A stretch of DNA of 64,000 nucleotides from assembly GCA_013398955.1 (NCBI GenBank), contig VWPU01014059.1:124001-188000 (forward strand), read 5' to 3'. The notes under the pieces are model-generated. The model did not search any database and had not been told where the DNA came from. It saw only the letters and a list, made by a program, of their open reading frames with translations. The position numbers and the translations under genes are program-made. The first letter of the stretch is position 1; every line of letters starts with the position of its first letter. Below, one piece after another: positions 24,733 through 37,745 of the stretch. Source of the DNA: Callaeas wilsoni. Its lineage: Eukaryota; Chordata; Aves; Passeriformes; Callaeidae.

Positions 24733-27700
24733 CTGTTAGGAAGAAGGAAAATTTTAGCCTTCAATACTAGTCTGGCAATTTGAAGAGAACAGGTCTTTTG
24801 TAAGGCTTTTCACACTTTTATTTCTCTATAAGGACCCAGGAATGGAGTGAAAATACCTAAACAATATCTTATTGACCATGCCTATTAGAACTTACTCTCT
24901 ATCCTATCAGCTGAAAGTATGCGGGAAGTGCTGCTAGAGAAATACCTGGATATATTCAAATCATTTTATACACAGAACGGTCAGCATGTCCGTGTTTACT
25001 TCCATAAACAGATATGCTGCTTTGAAATCCCAGGGTAAAAGCAGGCCCTTGGAAAAGATTCCCTCAGCAGCTTGACTCAACTTGAACTGTATACTTTGTT
25101 AAAATAGGCAGAAATCTCTCATAAATTACTTTTAGGGATTCCCTGCTGTGTGGTAGCCCTGAATTTCAGCCTACTTACATGCTATGACTCTTTTTTCCTG
25201 GAGTACAAGAGATTAAATGGTTGTGGGGAGTGAAAAGATGGCACATTTCCTTCACTTCTTCCCACAGATTTCTTGCCGATCACTGTTAGAGAACAAAATG
25301 ATTCCCAATTTGCTTGAACCTGGGTAGGGACAAACATATACTTAAGTCACAGTTTCTAATTTTCTTATCTTGATTTCTAGTGTGCCCTGAGTGACCAGTG
25401 AAGAAAGCATTTCTTTATAGTTATTCTTGTTCCCTAGCTATTCCTTATGCTCAGACTGGGCTTTCTAAACTTTTGACAGAAGAAAGGAATAAATCCTTTC
25501 TTTCTTACAGTCTTAATTCATTGGCTGCAAGCTGAGTACCTCTAGTTCAGAACATTAATAGAATAACGGCTTCTTCCTATCTTATTCATTTAATCCGGTA
25601 AGAAGCATGTTCTGCTAAAAAGAAAGTCAGGAGGTGATTGGGTAGAGATTCTAAACGTACAGTGTAACAGCCTGCCTTCAGCTAGAGGTGGAGAAAACAG
25701 CAGCAGAAAAAGAGCCATAGTCCTTGGATATGACCCTGAATGGACCTTTTTATGAACCTTATATGTCCCCGATTTATGTATTTATTATTTTTTAACTTTC
25801 TTCTGAGACTTACATTTAAGTTAGTTGTTTTTTACCATATTGCTGTTTAATCCTATGAGGGCTTGAAAGGAAAACAGCTTGTAAGGTTTTTAGTGACCTT
25901 GAAAACAGAAAGAGCTGCCAAGGTCATGTTCAGCCTGTTGACTGAGTTCAGCAGGGATCTTTCAGGCTGACCAGTTTTTCTCCTGCTGAAGGTATCAGTC
26001 AGTGGAAATCCCAGAAAGAAAATAGGTTAGACATTTCTGCCTTCAAAGACAAAAAAAAAGTTTATATATGCATATATTTCAATCTATATGTAATGTGCAT
26101 CATGAGGAATATCTGACAAGAAGTCATGCCTACTAAGACTATACAGCTTGCACTTACGTTCCTTGAAGTTCCATTAAAAGTTAACTTTTAATTCAGCTTT
26201 GATCTGAGAAGTTTTGTGGTAGAGAGCAGTAAGGTTATTTCTCTAATCCAGAGACTGACAGCACAAAAGAATCTGAAAAAATGCTTCATAAAATGGTCCT
26301 GTGGGGATTCTTTCTGTCTCTGCAATCAAATTTGCTCACGGTTTTTAGGGACAAATCATGACTGTTCCACACTCCCACACCCACTCCTTTTACACTGTGA
26401 GCCTTGAAATTTAATCGAGGTTTTGAAAATAGTCAGTGTTCTTTCTGATTGGTCATGAATAATAAAACACTTGCAATTAGAATGCAAATTATTATTCTGT
26501 TGATGATGAAAGAACCACGGTAGAATCCAGTTTATCCTTGTCTTATTTGGACAGCAGTAAAAAAAATTATATGAGAGAAAAAGGAAGATGAGGTATCTAA
26601 AAGAAAAATTTAAAAAAAAAAATAGTCAAGGAATTTTCTTTTCTTTTAGATATATTTTGTACTTATGAATAATTCCAAGCTATATTTTTCCATCTTCTCT
26701 ACATAATTCAGGTGTGGACTGTAAGGGAAGCAAAAATGAAATATGCAGGCTTCTGGAAAAGGTTTACAAATTTCTCATTTAGAGAAGGAAACCAGTCCAG
26801 GCAATGCTCTTTATTTAGTAGTGCACAACGATTGTGAACAAAAGGACAAGTGTAGGCAGCAGAAAGGGTAGTAGAAGAAGTCTTCAACCTTTTCGCTTTT
26901 GTGGCTCTTGGATCATTTGCATCTTGGGGATCTCTGTGATGTTCTGGTCATTCCTTCACCCCAATAGCTAGGTCATGACTTAACTCCAGGTATAGAACTG
27001 TGATTTAATTGTGCTCAGATCCAGAGGAGATTTTTTTTTTCTCCAAATGAAATTGCTTTCTACAATTTCAAGAGAAGTCATGGAAATAACAACTACCTGC
27101 TACCCTGATTAGTTGCTTGGGCCTTGGATAGAGCATAATAAGCATATTTAAGGAAGAAGTGTCTTTGAAGGTTTAAAACTGTTAGCCTTGTCCAAGCTCT
27201 GGCAGGTGAACTGTACAAAAGTAGTGGCTATTTGCCGTGGTTGTGTTTTTTTAAGGTATTTTTCTTACATGATTGTGGGTTTTGCATCTTCATGTAGCTA
27301 AACTAACTTTTTCCTTCTTTACAGAAGAAAAATAATTTTTTATTTTAATAAAATGGAACTCTAAAAGTATATTAATTGAAATTTTCAAATTTATTTAATA
27401 AAATATATGTTACAAAAGATGAAACCATTTTAATATCACTCTGATCAATACATCCCAGCCCTTTATCTTCGTTATCTATTCTTCTGTACTTTCAAGTTTG
27501 GATTACTGCAAGTTTTCAAACTGTTCCATACATCTGGGGTCTTTACAGATTTTAGCAGCTAAAATTCCATGAGGGAAATAAATGTAATTTGGTCCAATGG
27601 AAACCACAATACACATTCTTCATTGTATTGATTTCAACTCCATGGTATAGTTGAAGGCTAATATAAGAATATTGAATTAAATATTTCAGATATTGTTAAT

Positions 27701-30700
27701 ACAGAATTTTTCAGCCTCACATTTTCCAGTCTGGACATGCTTTTCTTTTTCCTTTCACCTACTATATAGCTCATAGTTGGACAGCTTTTCTTGGTTAAAT
27801 GCTTTGACAAAGCTCAGAACACCTTTGGTGAATGGACCATTAGTCTTGGACTCAAGCAATTCTGCCCAAAGTCTCTGTGAACTTGGGAAGCCAATTAGTT
27901 TCTCGACTTTGGTTCTACATCTATAACATATAGATGTTAACTTTAGTTCTACAGTTTGTAAATTTAGATAAATACCTTCAAGACTAATGTTTCTACCTAA
28001 AAGAGTAAGGGAAAACAACCATTTAAGTAATGGAGACAGACACTATGTATAAATAAGGCCTTCTCATGAAGAAAGTTAAACAAACCACTCAAAATTGCCC
28101 CATCCTACCTGAAAGCAGTTTAGATACTTAATAAAGATTTAGCCTTCCATTAAGCACTCTATTTAAAATATTTTTAGTTTATAAGACATTGAAAACTGAT
28201 GAGGTGAAGTAGCAGCATAAGTAAGTATTCTTGATTATTTTCATGCTCGACCTTGAGATTTTCTTCTTCAGGAAATTAAATAGTCTAAAATTTCTCAAAA
28301 ACAAACCAATTGATAGGAAAAAAACATTAAAACTGTAGCCATTTTAACTATTTCTAAAAGCTAAAAGCTAAAATGAGATGAGGGGAGACACATTTATATT
28401 TACTGTTGAGTTGTAAACAATTTTACATATTTTTATGCAAGGTAAAAAATAAATTAATAACATACAACCTGTTAATTAAACAGTGAATTTAATATTAATT
28501 TTCAGTAGTGATCCACATGTTTTGAAGCCGGATGATATGTTTTGTCTATATGATGTATGGGGCAGTAACCTTTGAAAATTGACTCATGTTCTTTAACAAT
28601 GCATGTGTGTTCTGCTCAGAAAGCCAGGTACTTAATGCAATAAATAGTTCTTTTGATAGTAAAACAGTCATGTCCTGCCATTGTTCACCCAAAATATCTG
28701 CTGCCTACCACTGTCATATTTACTAGCCTAAAAAGCACATCTCTGTGTTTGCAGACTACTGGAAAATGTACATTTTAATTAATTTCTGTCTATGCCTGTA
28801 CTGCAGGCAGTGTTGCCTAACTTTTGAGACCAGAACAAATCCTGCCATCTCTAACAAAACCATATTGGTTCCTCTTTATTACGCTTCCCAGCAATTTGAA
28901 TATGTGGATATTTGATTTAACAAGCATACCTCCTTCTATTAAATGACTAGAGTGAACTCCTCATTATGTGTGCATTTTGTCCATGTAATAACATTTGTAG
29001 GATGGGAGAGAATTCAGGTTTCAAGAAAAATGCAAACTAGGGGAAAGAAGTGCCAAAACTAAAGGCCAGAAAATAATTTTTCTCTCCTGTGATTTGCTCC
29101 AGGCTTACTATGTCACTTGGAGCTGGCAATGGTTGAAAGTATTATACTATTGGACAAGATCCAACGTCCATGTCCAAGCGTGATGACAAGGTGATTCAGT
29201 TACAGACTTATCTCCATCTGGGCACTCAAGTCGAGTTACAACTGGTCTGATGGTCCCTCGCGCATTGGCCCAGATAGAAACCACAATCCTAAAATAATCC
29301 TCAGTAGAATCAATCATTTATCAGACTTAGTGAGTGTATTATGCCTAGTGAGTTGTTCTTAACCATTGTTTGCCATGAACAGAATTTTCTCAAGAAAACT
29401 AGGAAAATAAACACATATGCTGAACAGCTTTGAAAAAGGTAATCCAAAAAATGGATGACTCGTGCTCATCTCACTGTAAGTTCCTACTGAATCCACTGCT
29501 TTCCTGACATGTACCCCAGTCTGAACTGTCACATGACATGTCAAAGAGAGCATTAAAACATGCTAAGCTTCTGGAAATCATCTGGTGAAATGCCTTGATT
29601 TGGCTAAAACAACACTTAAATGTAATTTCCTAATTAATAAAAAAAAAAGTGAAAAGGGCACTCAAAAAAAGTGACGAAGAAACCTGCCAGGCCCATGTAC
29701 AAGTGAATCTTGTACCTATCTAGTGACAACTCTTTGTATCTGTGTGTATGTATGCATGAGACAGAAACAGTGTCTAGTCTGACAGGATAATGTTCAGAAA
29801 TTATGCAATCACTGACGGAAAGGCTGTTTATGATTTTATACTCTTAAAAATATTCAGTATGTTTGTCTGGTCGTTCAATGCTCTTTCTATATTTGCCTTC
29901 CCCTCCTCCCTCCCTTAGTTAGACATTGGTCAAATGGCAGCTCAGTCTCATCTGTTGAGATGGAAAATCAATTGGATCCAGTGAAGACCCATGCTTTTAA
30001 AATTTTTGTATGCTGGTCCACACACACTCATGATATAGAAAAATGGAACAGAAATGTGGTGTTTTTCTCATTGGGGAAAAAGACATAAGTGAAACCAACT
30101 TTCAGCCTAAATATTCATATTATGCTTGACTGAGAATGTCAGGCTTTTTCACTTCCATGAAGTGGCCCAAACCAAACAGCATGAATTCCAGGAAGGGGCT
30201 CAGCTATCTAGGGGCAGGGTTTAAATGCAGGTATTCATATTTGATGGGATCAGCAGCAAGACAACTCTAAGGATCCGTGATAGGAGCTACAAGTCAGTGA
30301 CAGTGTTTATATGACGTAAGTAGCAACACCATAAGGTAAAAGGTTTTCTACCAAGACACCCCAAACAGATTGCAGAATTTTCTATATTAAATTAGTTTAT
30401 TAATGCATATCATATATATGTATATGAACTACGTGCATATATGTGAACAATCCATAATATCAAGATACTAGCATGATGAACAGAAAAATATTCTGTTTTA
30501 CAGCCCTCTTGGATATATCTTGGAAATTGCAATCAGTAGATTTCAAATTCAGTTTGAATGCACGAATGATAAACGTAGCTTTCTCAGACTGTCATACCTT
30601 CTAGAAACAGGATTTATCCAAGAGTACCTATCCATTTAGCATGAGAACCACAAACCCAATAAAGACTTCAATTCTTTGTTTTATCAGTCCTTCTTGGCAA

Positions 30701-33429
30701 TAAAAATGACACAATGATCCTTACATTTCTCTTCATCATATAATTCTATGCATTTATCTTGGTGATTTATAAAACTTCTCTTCTCTTGCAGCATTCCCTC
30801 TACATTCACTACTGGATTTTACTGCTCCATTGGGGAAAAAATACTCTTGTAGTTAAGGCACAGAACTGAGAGCCAACTTTAAGCAAACTTACAGCTTAAG
30901 CATGGTCAATTTGTCTCAATTTCCAATTAGAATAAAAAAGAACTGCATTTTTTTAGTTATGAAAAGCTTTTAACTGCAGAAAAGAAATAGCTCAGGTGTC
31001 TGATAGGACAAAATAAAAATCTTTGTAGGCCAGATTTGAACTTCAGCCAGACTGACCCTCCCAAAACATCCAAATGCTGTAAAGCAGTTCACACTCAAAA
31101 GCCACAATGCTGACATTCAGCTCCATGTTGCAGCAAAACAAAGTTCTTTGAAATAAGGTTGCTTTTTTTAAGAGCCTTAGTCAAAAAGTCTAGTCAGGTC
31201 ACCAAAGAAACTTCCATGGTTTTGTTGATGTCAAACTAATCTACAATTCTGTCTGCCTTCTTACTACAGGAAATAACTATTCTTAGACCTAGAAGATCAT
31301 TCTTTGTTACTCAGAAGAACTTCAGTTAGGGCACAGTATAATAGACTAGGCATAATCCCTGCAAGAAATTGCACTTAAGGCCAACATGACAACAGAATAT
31401 ATAGCTGTTAAGTGCTCAACAACCAAACTAATTCTTGTGGAATCCAATCCTTCCTTAATGACTTTTGAGAAAAAAATTTAGAAGCTCTTTCATTTCTTCT
31501 TTCTTTCTTTCTTAACAAGCCACAATCTGGGACACCAGGTAACTAAAGCCACTTGCATCCACTAGGGATGTCCATTGAATTTTAGGAAAAAGATTAGCCA
31601 AGACTGACTGTTACTTGTCCAACATGTCCCTAAAACCATCACTTTTCTCCTTCCTTTTTTTTTTCGTTCCTAGGAGCAACATCCACAGGTCAAATAAGAA
31701 ACAACATTGTGTTCCAACTTCTTCTTAAATCCATGCTTTTGACATTCCAAAGGCACAGTCCTTGATGCCCACAGATATAATTGCTGACATAGCTGTAGAC
31801 TGCCACAACACTTTTGCTTATCCTCTGTTCAAACTAATGGCAAAACAGCAGTTGACTGCAATGACAAACATGATATCCTGAACACAGTGGAAAACATTTA
31901 TCACTGGTGTAAGGCCTTTGGAGACAATACATTTGGTTCGGAAAAATTTCTCCATTTGCTATTGATAAATTAAGGATGTAGTTAACAATATACCAAAATA
32001 TTGAAGTCCAACATATTATTAATCAGTAAAATGCTGATATATTTCAGCAGCTGAAGTCTGATGTCTGAAAAACATGTTAAACATTTAGAAACAATACTTT
32101 CCTGCATCCCTTTCTGTAAATGGATCCTACCAAAGTGTAATTTTTTGTATATTTTTGATTCCCCTTGTCTAAACATTTGTTTAGTGTTGTCATGTACTGC
32201 TAAACAGCTGCCACATTTCATTTTGGACACAGTTCGGTTTCAGTGATGAGTGAAAATGTTCCCGGATGTATATTTTTCAATCATTATTATTAATAAAGAG
32301 CTTTGGACTGAGTGCCTGTCTGACCAATGGAAACTCCTAATTTTGTGTTTAATAGGGTTCTTGCTCTGCAATGTAAAATTTGATAGTAATTTTAAAGCAG
32401 ACCACTACAATAAATAGTGTCCATTTGTAATGTTTTCCGTAGTTTTAAGATACTTCTCCTTAAGAAGAGCTGCTTTTAAATTATCTCTTACCTTTCAGTC
32501 TCAAAGGTCAGCTCCAGACCTAGGAGACTTCTGGTAGATACCCCATTGCTATGGAGAGAAATGGCACTCTCTTTTGCAATGCTTGTGCTTCACAATAATG
32601 TCACGTATTTGTGTTGTTCACATTTAGAAAAATGCCATTCTTGCAACTTATGGAGTAGCCTTGTATAGCAGAGATAATAGCATGCACACAGGAAAAGAAA
32701 ATACCTAGAAAAGTACATGTGGAAATGTGTACTATCTGTAAGTAAATAAAGTGTATTTATCACAGCTGCACTAATACTCCAATATAAAACGATTGGATAT
32801 TTAACTATTCAGCCCTTATTTCATTTTAGATTACTTTGTTATTGGGAGCCTTGCTAAGAAATAGGATACTAAAGGAGAGGTTTCAGTCAAAATATATCTG
32901 AAATAGCTTGTAAAAGTATATGGGTGACCAGTTCTAAAAGGCCCTAAGCTACATCATATCTGTTTGTTTGGGTTTTTTTAAACTGGGTGACCTCTTTATA
33001 ATCACCTTTATACTTCTCTGCTAGTACTATATTGTATATTTATATATGGGATTATTAATAGCACAACTGCAATGTAATCAAATGAAGGACTCAATAACAG
33101 CATATGAATATAAAATTCCCTTTCAATCTTGCTCAACCTAATTGAGGGCTTCGTCCTGCTCTCTTTTACTTACTTTGTTTTAAATAATATACTTTTTCAG
33201 TTACTGCTATGGCAGGGAAAGTGAGGAAGGAGAGGGATAGCAGAGCAGGTTTATTTTAGTAACATTCTTGTTCATGTGGAAGAAGATTGCGTTACATGCA
33301 GTTTGATCCCCAGATAAGAGTGCTCAAAGAAACAGAATCAGAGGCCAGTAATGAGCCTCTAGCCTTCAATCTAAAATGAAGGATTGTGAGAGTTTATTTA
33401 GGATGAGAGCTTTTTAGTGAGTTGTGTTA
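24733..33429. other. Unique A+T-rich non-coding DNA
   Basis: About 8.7 kb without a supported gene, RNA or repeat family. Open frames are at most 87 codons and show no domain. A short TTTC microsatellite lies at 31492-31513, and A- or T-runs occur near 26610 and 27030. Confidence 0.6.
31492..31513. repeat. (TTTC)n microsatellite
   Basis: Short run of TTTC/TTCT units followed by TTAAC. Confidence 0.85.
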
Positions 33430-33640
33430 GAGGAGTGATGCCCAATTAACTAATTGATCTGATAGAAAGCTGAAGCCTCTCATAAAAGAAAAGGGAAAAG
33501 TGATCACTTTGGAAAATCTTGCCATTTCCTCTTGTGATCATCCTAATTAGCTTCTGATAAAAATGATAAGTGAAAGGGGAAGTAGAAAGGAAGGTGAGAA
33601 ATTAAGAAGCACGTGATCAGTTGGAATGTGTCAACTATTT
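33430..33640. promoter_or_regulatory. Candidate conserved non-coding element
   Basis: Homeodomain-type cores are dense here: CAATTAACTAATTGATC near 33443 and CCTAATTAGC near 33542. Also present are a perfect 14-bp palindrome AAAGTGATCACTTT (33497-33510), GATAA motifs, a CACGTGATC E-box near 33610 and a TEAD-like GGAATGTG near 33623. There is no open frame or repeat signature. The clustering is seen directly; conservation and enhancer activity are inferred from how such elements usually look. Confidence 0.25.
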
Positions 33641-34339
33641 TAACCCAAGGTGTCCTTTTGTATGTGTATCATTTCAGAGTTCAGCCACATTCTGCATTTT
33701 TGTTCAAGTAAATCACATTAAACAAATGTGCCCAGCAAGATGTAAACACCAGTAGACAGCTTGCAATATTAACCTGGAAGATTTTTCTCTGTACCTTCAA
33801 TTCAGAAATTCCTTGAAATTAAAGACTGAGCCATAATTTTACACAAGTATGAAAAATTACTTTCCTTTATATTGAGGCTTACTTTTAATGTATGTGGCAG
33901 CTTTGCTTTGGCAGAACCCCTACGGCTGCAACATTTGCTTTCAGTTTTTGTTCTCCAGTGTAAAACTGAAATTATTTCTGTCAGCTTATCAAGGAACAGT
34001 TGTTTTCCTTTATAATTTTCTTTAATGCATCTGGAAGACTGTATTATACTGCTGTATTTTCAAAGCTTATCTTCTTGTATAAATGTTTAAGTATGCATTT
34101 ATGAACATCCTGAGAATGGTGGTAATTATCAAAAACCATATTCTCTTCCTCCTTTTCTCACTCTATAAAACACTTTCCTCCAAAGAGAGCTGCTGCACAA
34201 GATTTTGTGGAATTACTATGGGATAGATTGCTACTCAGCGAAAGCAAGGGATTAGATCTGCTTCTCAAAGTGTGTTATGTATAAAGTACACTAGTATATG
34301 TTTGATTTTAAAATTAGAGATGTACAGAAAATCACTCTA
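33641..34339. other. Unique A+T-rich non-coding DNA
   Basis: Nothing recognisable beyond short chance frames. Confidence 0.55.
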
Positions 34340-34760
34340 TGAAAAGTCAGTGTCCATAAAGGAGACAGAGGAGTCCTGCAACTTTACTGGAATAAAGGGA
34401 GAGAGTCCACTGAAGCACATGCCTGCGGGGATTTCCCTCTCCAGTTTTTGGAGTATGCAGCCTCCTTTTATCCTAAACTCCCGGCTGCATGTTGCCCTCT
34501 TCCTTTCCCCATTGGCTGAGGTACCAGGAATGTACAGCCTTCCCGAACCGCCTGCCCCATATTCCCCCAGGAACCTGTCATTTGACCCCAAAGCTCAGGA
34601 ACTCAGGCTTGTGCAGACCCACTTCTCTGTTTCAGGAGCCAAACTGCCTGGACTCTGTGACAAACCTGCTGCTTGAAGTTAACGGCCACATTAAGTCTCA
34701 TTTCAAAGACGTAAACACCCACACCTTCACCAACAGAAGGTGTTTGTGAAGACGTCAGCA
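34340..34760 (-). mobile_element. LTR-like block, minus strand
   Basis: Read on the minus strand, a CCAAT box (34511-34515 on plus as ATTGG) is followed about 40 bp later by GGATAAAAGG (34464-34473), a TATA-type box. Farther downstream comes TTTATTCCAGTAAAGTTGCA with an AGTAAA poly(A)-like signal. The block is more G+C-rich than its flanks. This promoter-plus-poly(A) order is typical of an endogenous retroviral LTR. A 134-codon plus frame and overlapping frames here have no viral or cellular domain and run against the promoter signals. Edges are approximate and I saw no target-site duplication. A cellular minus-strand promoter is the alternative. Confidence 0.4.
34721..34743. repeat. 8-bp stem hairpin
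   Basis: ACACCTTC pairs with GAAGGTGT across a 7-base loop, close to the right edge of the LTR-like block. Short terminal or U3 hairpins of this size are common; no function is claimed. Confidence 0.7.
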
Positions 34761-37559
34761 CACATCTTCTCTATCTGAGATGAAGGAGATACTGAACTTC
34801 AACAACAACAAATTGCTTTGGTATAGATCTGAAGAAGCTTGCAGTGTAATGACTTACTGATTTGACACTCACCTTACACCAAATTCAAAAGGTCTCTGTT
34901 TATATTCTAGCCTCTTAGTCTTATCCTTCCACCTAGCTCCGGAAAGCCAACACGGCATGCTTAACAGCTAATTAGGGGTCCTGACCTGAAATAAGAGAAG
35001 AAGGGTTTTGTGTCAAGAAGGTGATTAGAAGGAACTGAAAGACACAGTATCCTTTTCTCTCCTGTGCATTCCCCACCCTCCTCACGCCCACTGCGTTCTT
35101 GGAATGGAAGAAAAATGACCATTTTTCATGATTTTTCCAATATCATCAGCTCCATCACCACACTGATCCATCCTCCTCTTTCATCCTTAGTCCATTTGTT
35201 TGCTTCTAGATAAATTTGCAAAGGAAACAAGCACAATTTTATTCAGTTTTATTAAATATATGTGACAATTGACAAAAGTTTCTCACAGATCCTTACTACT
35301 TGTAAGTTCATAAATCCTATAAGAAGGTGCTAACAACATAAATCATAACTATCTTACTTTTTCATGAATTAGTTGATATTGCTGTTGCAAATGTAAATGA
35401 GAAAATGAGAGCACAAGGAATTTTAGATACTAGTTTAGATCACTTTTACATATGCTTTGTAGTAAAATGTAATTTTTAGAGCTATAAAAAAACCTGTCAG
35501 CTGTTCCTTTTAAACTAGATGTCTGCAATTTTTATCTAATTTTTGCATAGATATACTGAACTTTCCCTAAACTTTTGGGTCATGGGTATGAATATAAATA
35601 GTTTCTCAAAGCAAATTTCTGTAGCAACAACCACAGTGCACCTGATGACCAGTCAGTCCTAACTCCAGCTAGAAGTAGGTACTTTTCAGGATTTGAATGA
35701 AGAATCTCCCAGGTTTACTTTAATCCTTTAGTCTAGAACTATTTTATAGGCCTTTGTTTTCATTATTGCAAAGTTTCTCTAGAATGGAATTACATAAATT
35801 TAAAAATCTTATCAGACGGATGAAATTATTAAAAAAAAAAAAAACAACTGAAACACTATGCTTCTTTTGCCCACTCTAATCAGTGTTAGAATTGTTAATC
35901 TATGTGAAGGGAAAAGACTATGTAACTTTATGAACAAGAAAGAATTGGAAATATCTTACTTAGGAACAAGAAGGAATTGAAAAGGTCTTATTCAGGACCA
36001 AGTATAAGATCTAGTTTCCAGAAAGTTGAGTGTTTTCAAAGTGTGAATTTAACTACAGTATTTGCAGGTCCTTAGAGTGTGTGGGAAACCTGTACTGATT
36101 CTATAAAGCACAGACAAGAGCAGACGGATCTATCTGGGCCAGTTTTTCCATGCTGGAAAATAATTCTATTATGTAGATTTATTTTTTTGTTCAATGAGAG
36201 ATATTAGACACTTACACAAGAGCTAATAAGATAACTGTAGTGGAACATTCAATGCCACATTAAATGCTAAGCACAAGCATTTAAATCCTTTTGTGTCTTT
36301 AAAACCATTTCTAATTATTACATGATGACTAATTTTTTGCTTATTCATTTCCCCAAAATGTCTTGTAAATTCGTGTCGTTAATATCCAGAACTGATGCAA
36401 CCCTAATTTAAATGTCAGAGTCGTGTCCACATCTCTGAAATATAACACCATCTTGTAAAAGAATATATACTACAGAAAAAAGCGATTTTAGATGCAATAT
36501 TTAAAAAGTAAAATATTTAATTGTTGGCAATGATGAATAAAACTACATTTTTTGTATGATCTGAAATTTTCCATTGAAGTGAAGTTTGACCACAGAAAAG
36601 AACACAAATCTCCAAGGCAGCCTAATTCTTGTACTTTCTAATGAATTTCATGCTTAACTTCACACTTCAAATGTTAATTCAAAAAAGCTATGTGGGTGTT
36701 ACTTAGCACTATATTTATACATTTGAAAATAAAGCTAATACAATACACTTTGCACTGCATATAAATTCTTCTTCATAGACTGTCAGTATAAACTTAATTA
36801 TGTAGGTTGGTTCTTTCCTCTGAATCTGCAAAGGAAGTGCTTTGGAAAGTTTCTATATTCCTTTCAGGAATATAAACTGCTCAAAGTATAAACATATACA
36901 AATGTATATTTTGAGTGTAAAACAAAACATGGATAAAACAACAATTTTCAGTAAGTGATTCCACAGTGAACAGGAGTTTTTCATTCAGGAGTTTAAAACC
37001 AAACAAAAGCAAAGAATAGAGACCCAGTATTTTCAGATGGAAAGAGAAAAAGTAGTAAACTGCTTTGTTTCTAAAAGATAATTGGTTATTTTAAATTCCG
37101 GGTTCAATTGTGTATCTTTGTCATTTATGTTCACTTCCAAATGCCGTTGCTTATAAAACAATTTTCTGAATATATAGTTCAGCTACATTGAAATATTGGA
37201 AATATAAGAGTAAGTTTTACTTTTTTCCATACAATGGAAAATTATGATTTGTGAGTAAGGATTTTTAATTATATTTGGATTATATATGAAGCTGTAGTCT
37301 GACAGTCTGTTTACTTTGTCACAAATTCTAGTGATGAAAATTTTACTAAGATGTTACAATATATATTTGGGAATGAAAGAGAAGTTGTCAAAGTTGGTAG
37401 TCAGGGGCAGTTAGCTTGTATAAAATGCTCTAAAAAATGAGTACAAGCCAATATTTCTGGTTGCCAATTTCCCCTTCTTCAAGATGATTCCAAGACTGAG
37501 GCAACAGTCAAGTGTTAAACCCTTGATAGCTTTTTTTTTGTTTAAATGGCAAATGAAGC
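34761..37559. other. Unique A+T-rich non-coding DNA
   Basis: No gene, RNA or repeat family recognised. An A-run of 14 lies near 35831-35844. Confidence 0.6.
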
Positions 37560-37745
37560 CTAACTGAAAATTTTATTGTTTTCATGTCCGCTTCCTACAT
37601 GCATTAGCTCAGGAAGTGATAAAGCTGGAGCAATTACCTATGGCCTTAAGAGTGACTAACGCCAAGTGATTTCCTGAGTAGTTATAGACAATGGATCAGG
37701 AAATAAGCCTCGTGACCAGGAAACTTTAATTATTTTTACAGTTTT
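37560..37745. promoter_or_regulatory. Candidate conserved non-coding element
   Basis: Less A+T-rich than its surroundings and rich in recognisable factor cores: ETS-like AGGAAGTGATAA near 37611, CAATTACC near 37631, a SOX-like ACAATGG near 37688 and TTTAATTATT near 37725. It has no ORF and no repeat signature. The functional assignment is inference from motif density only. Confidence 0.2.

Noticed and set aside
34272..34749. 134-codon plus frame
   Set aside because: It lies in a G+C-richer LTR-like block, opposite to the promoter signals, and competes with other frames on both strands. No recognisable domain.
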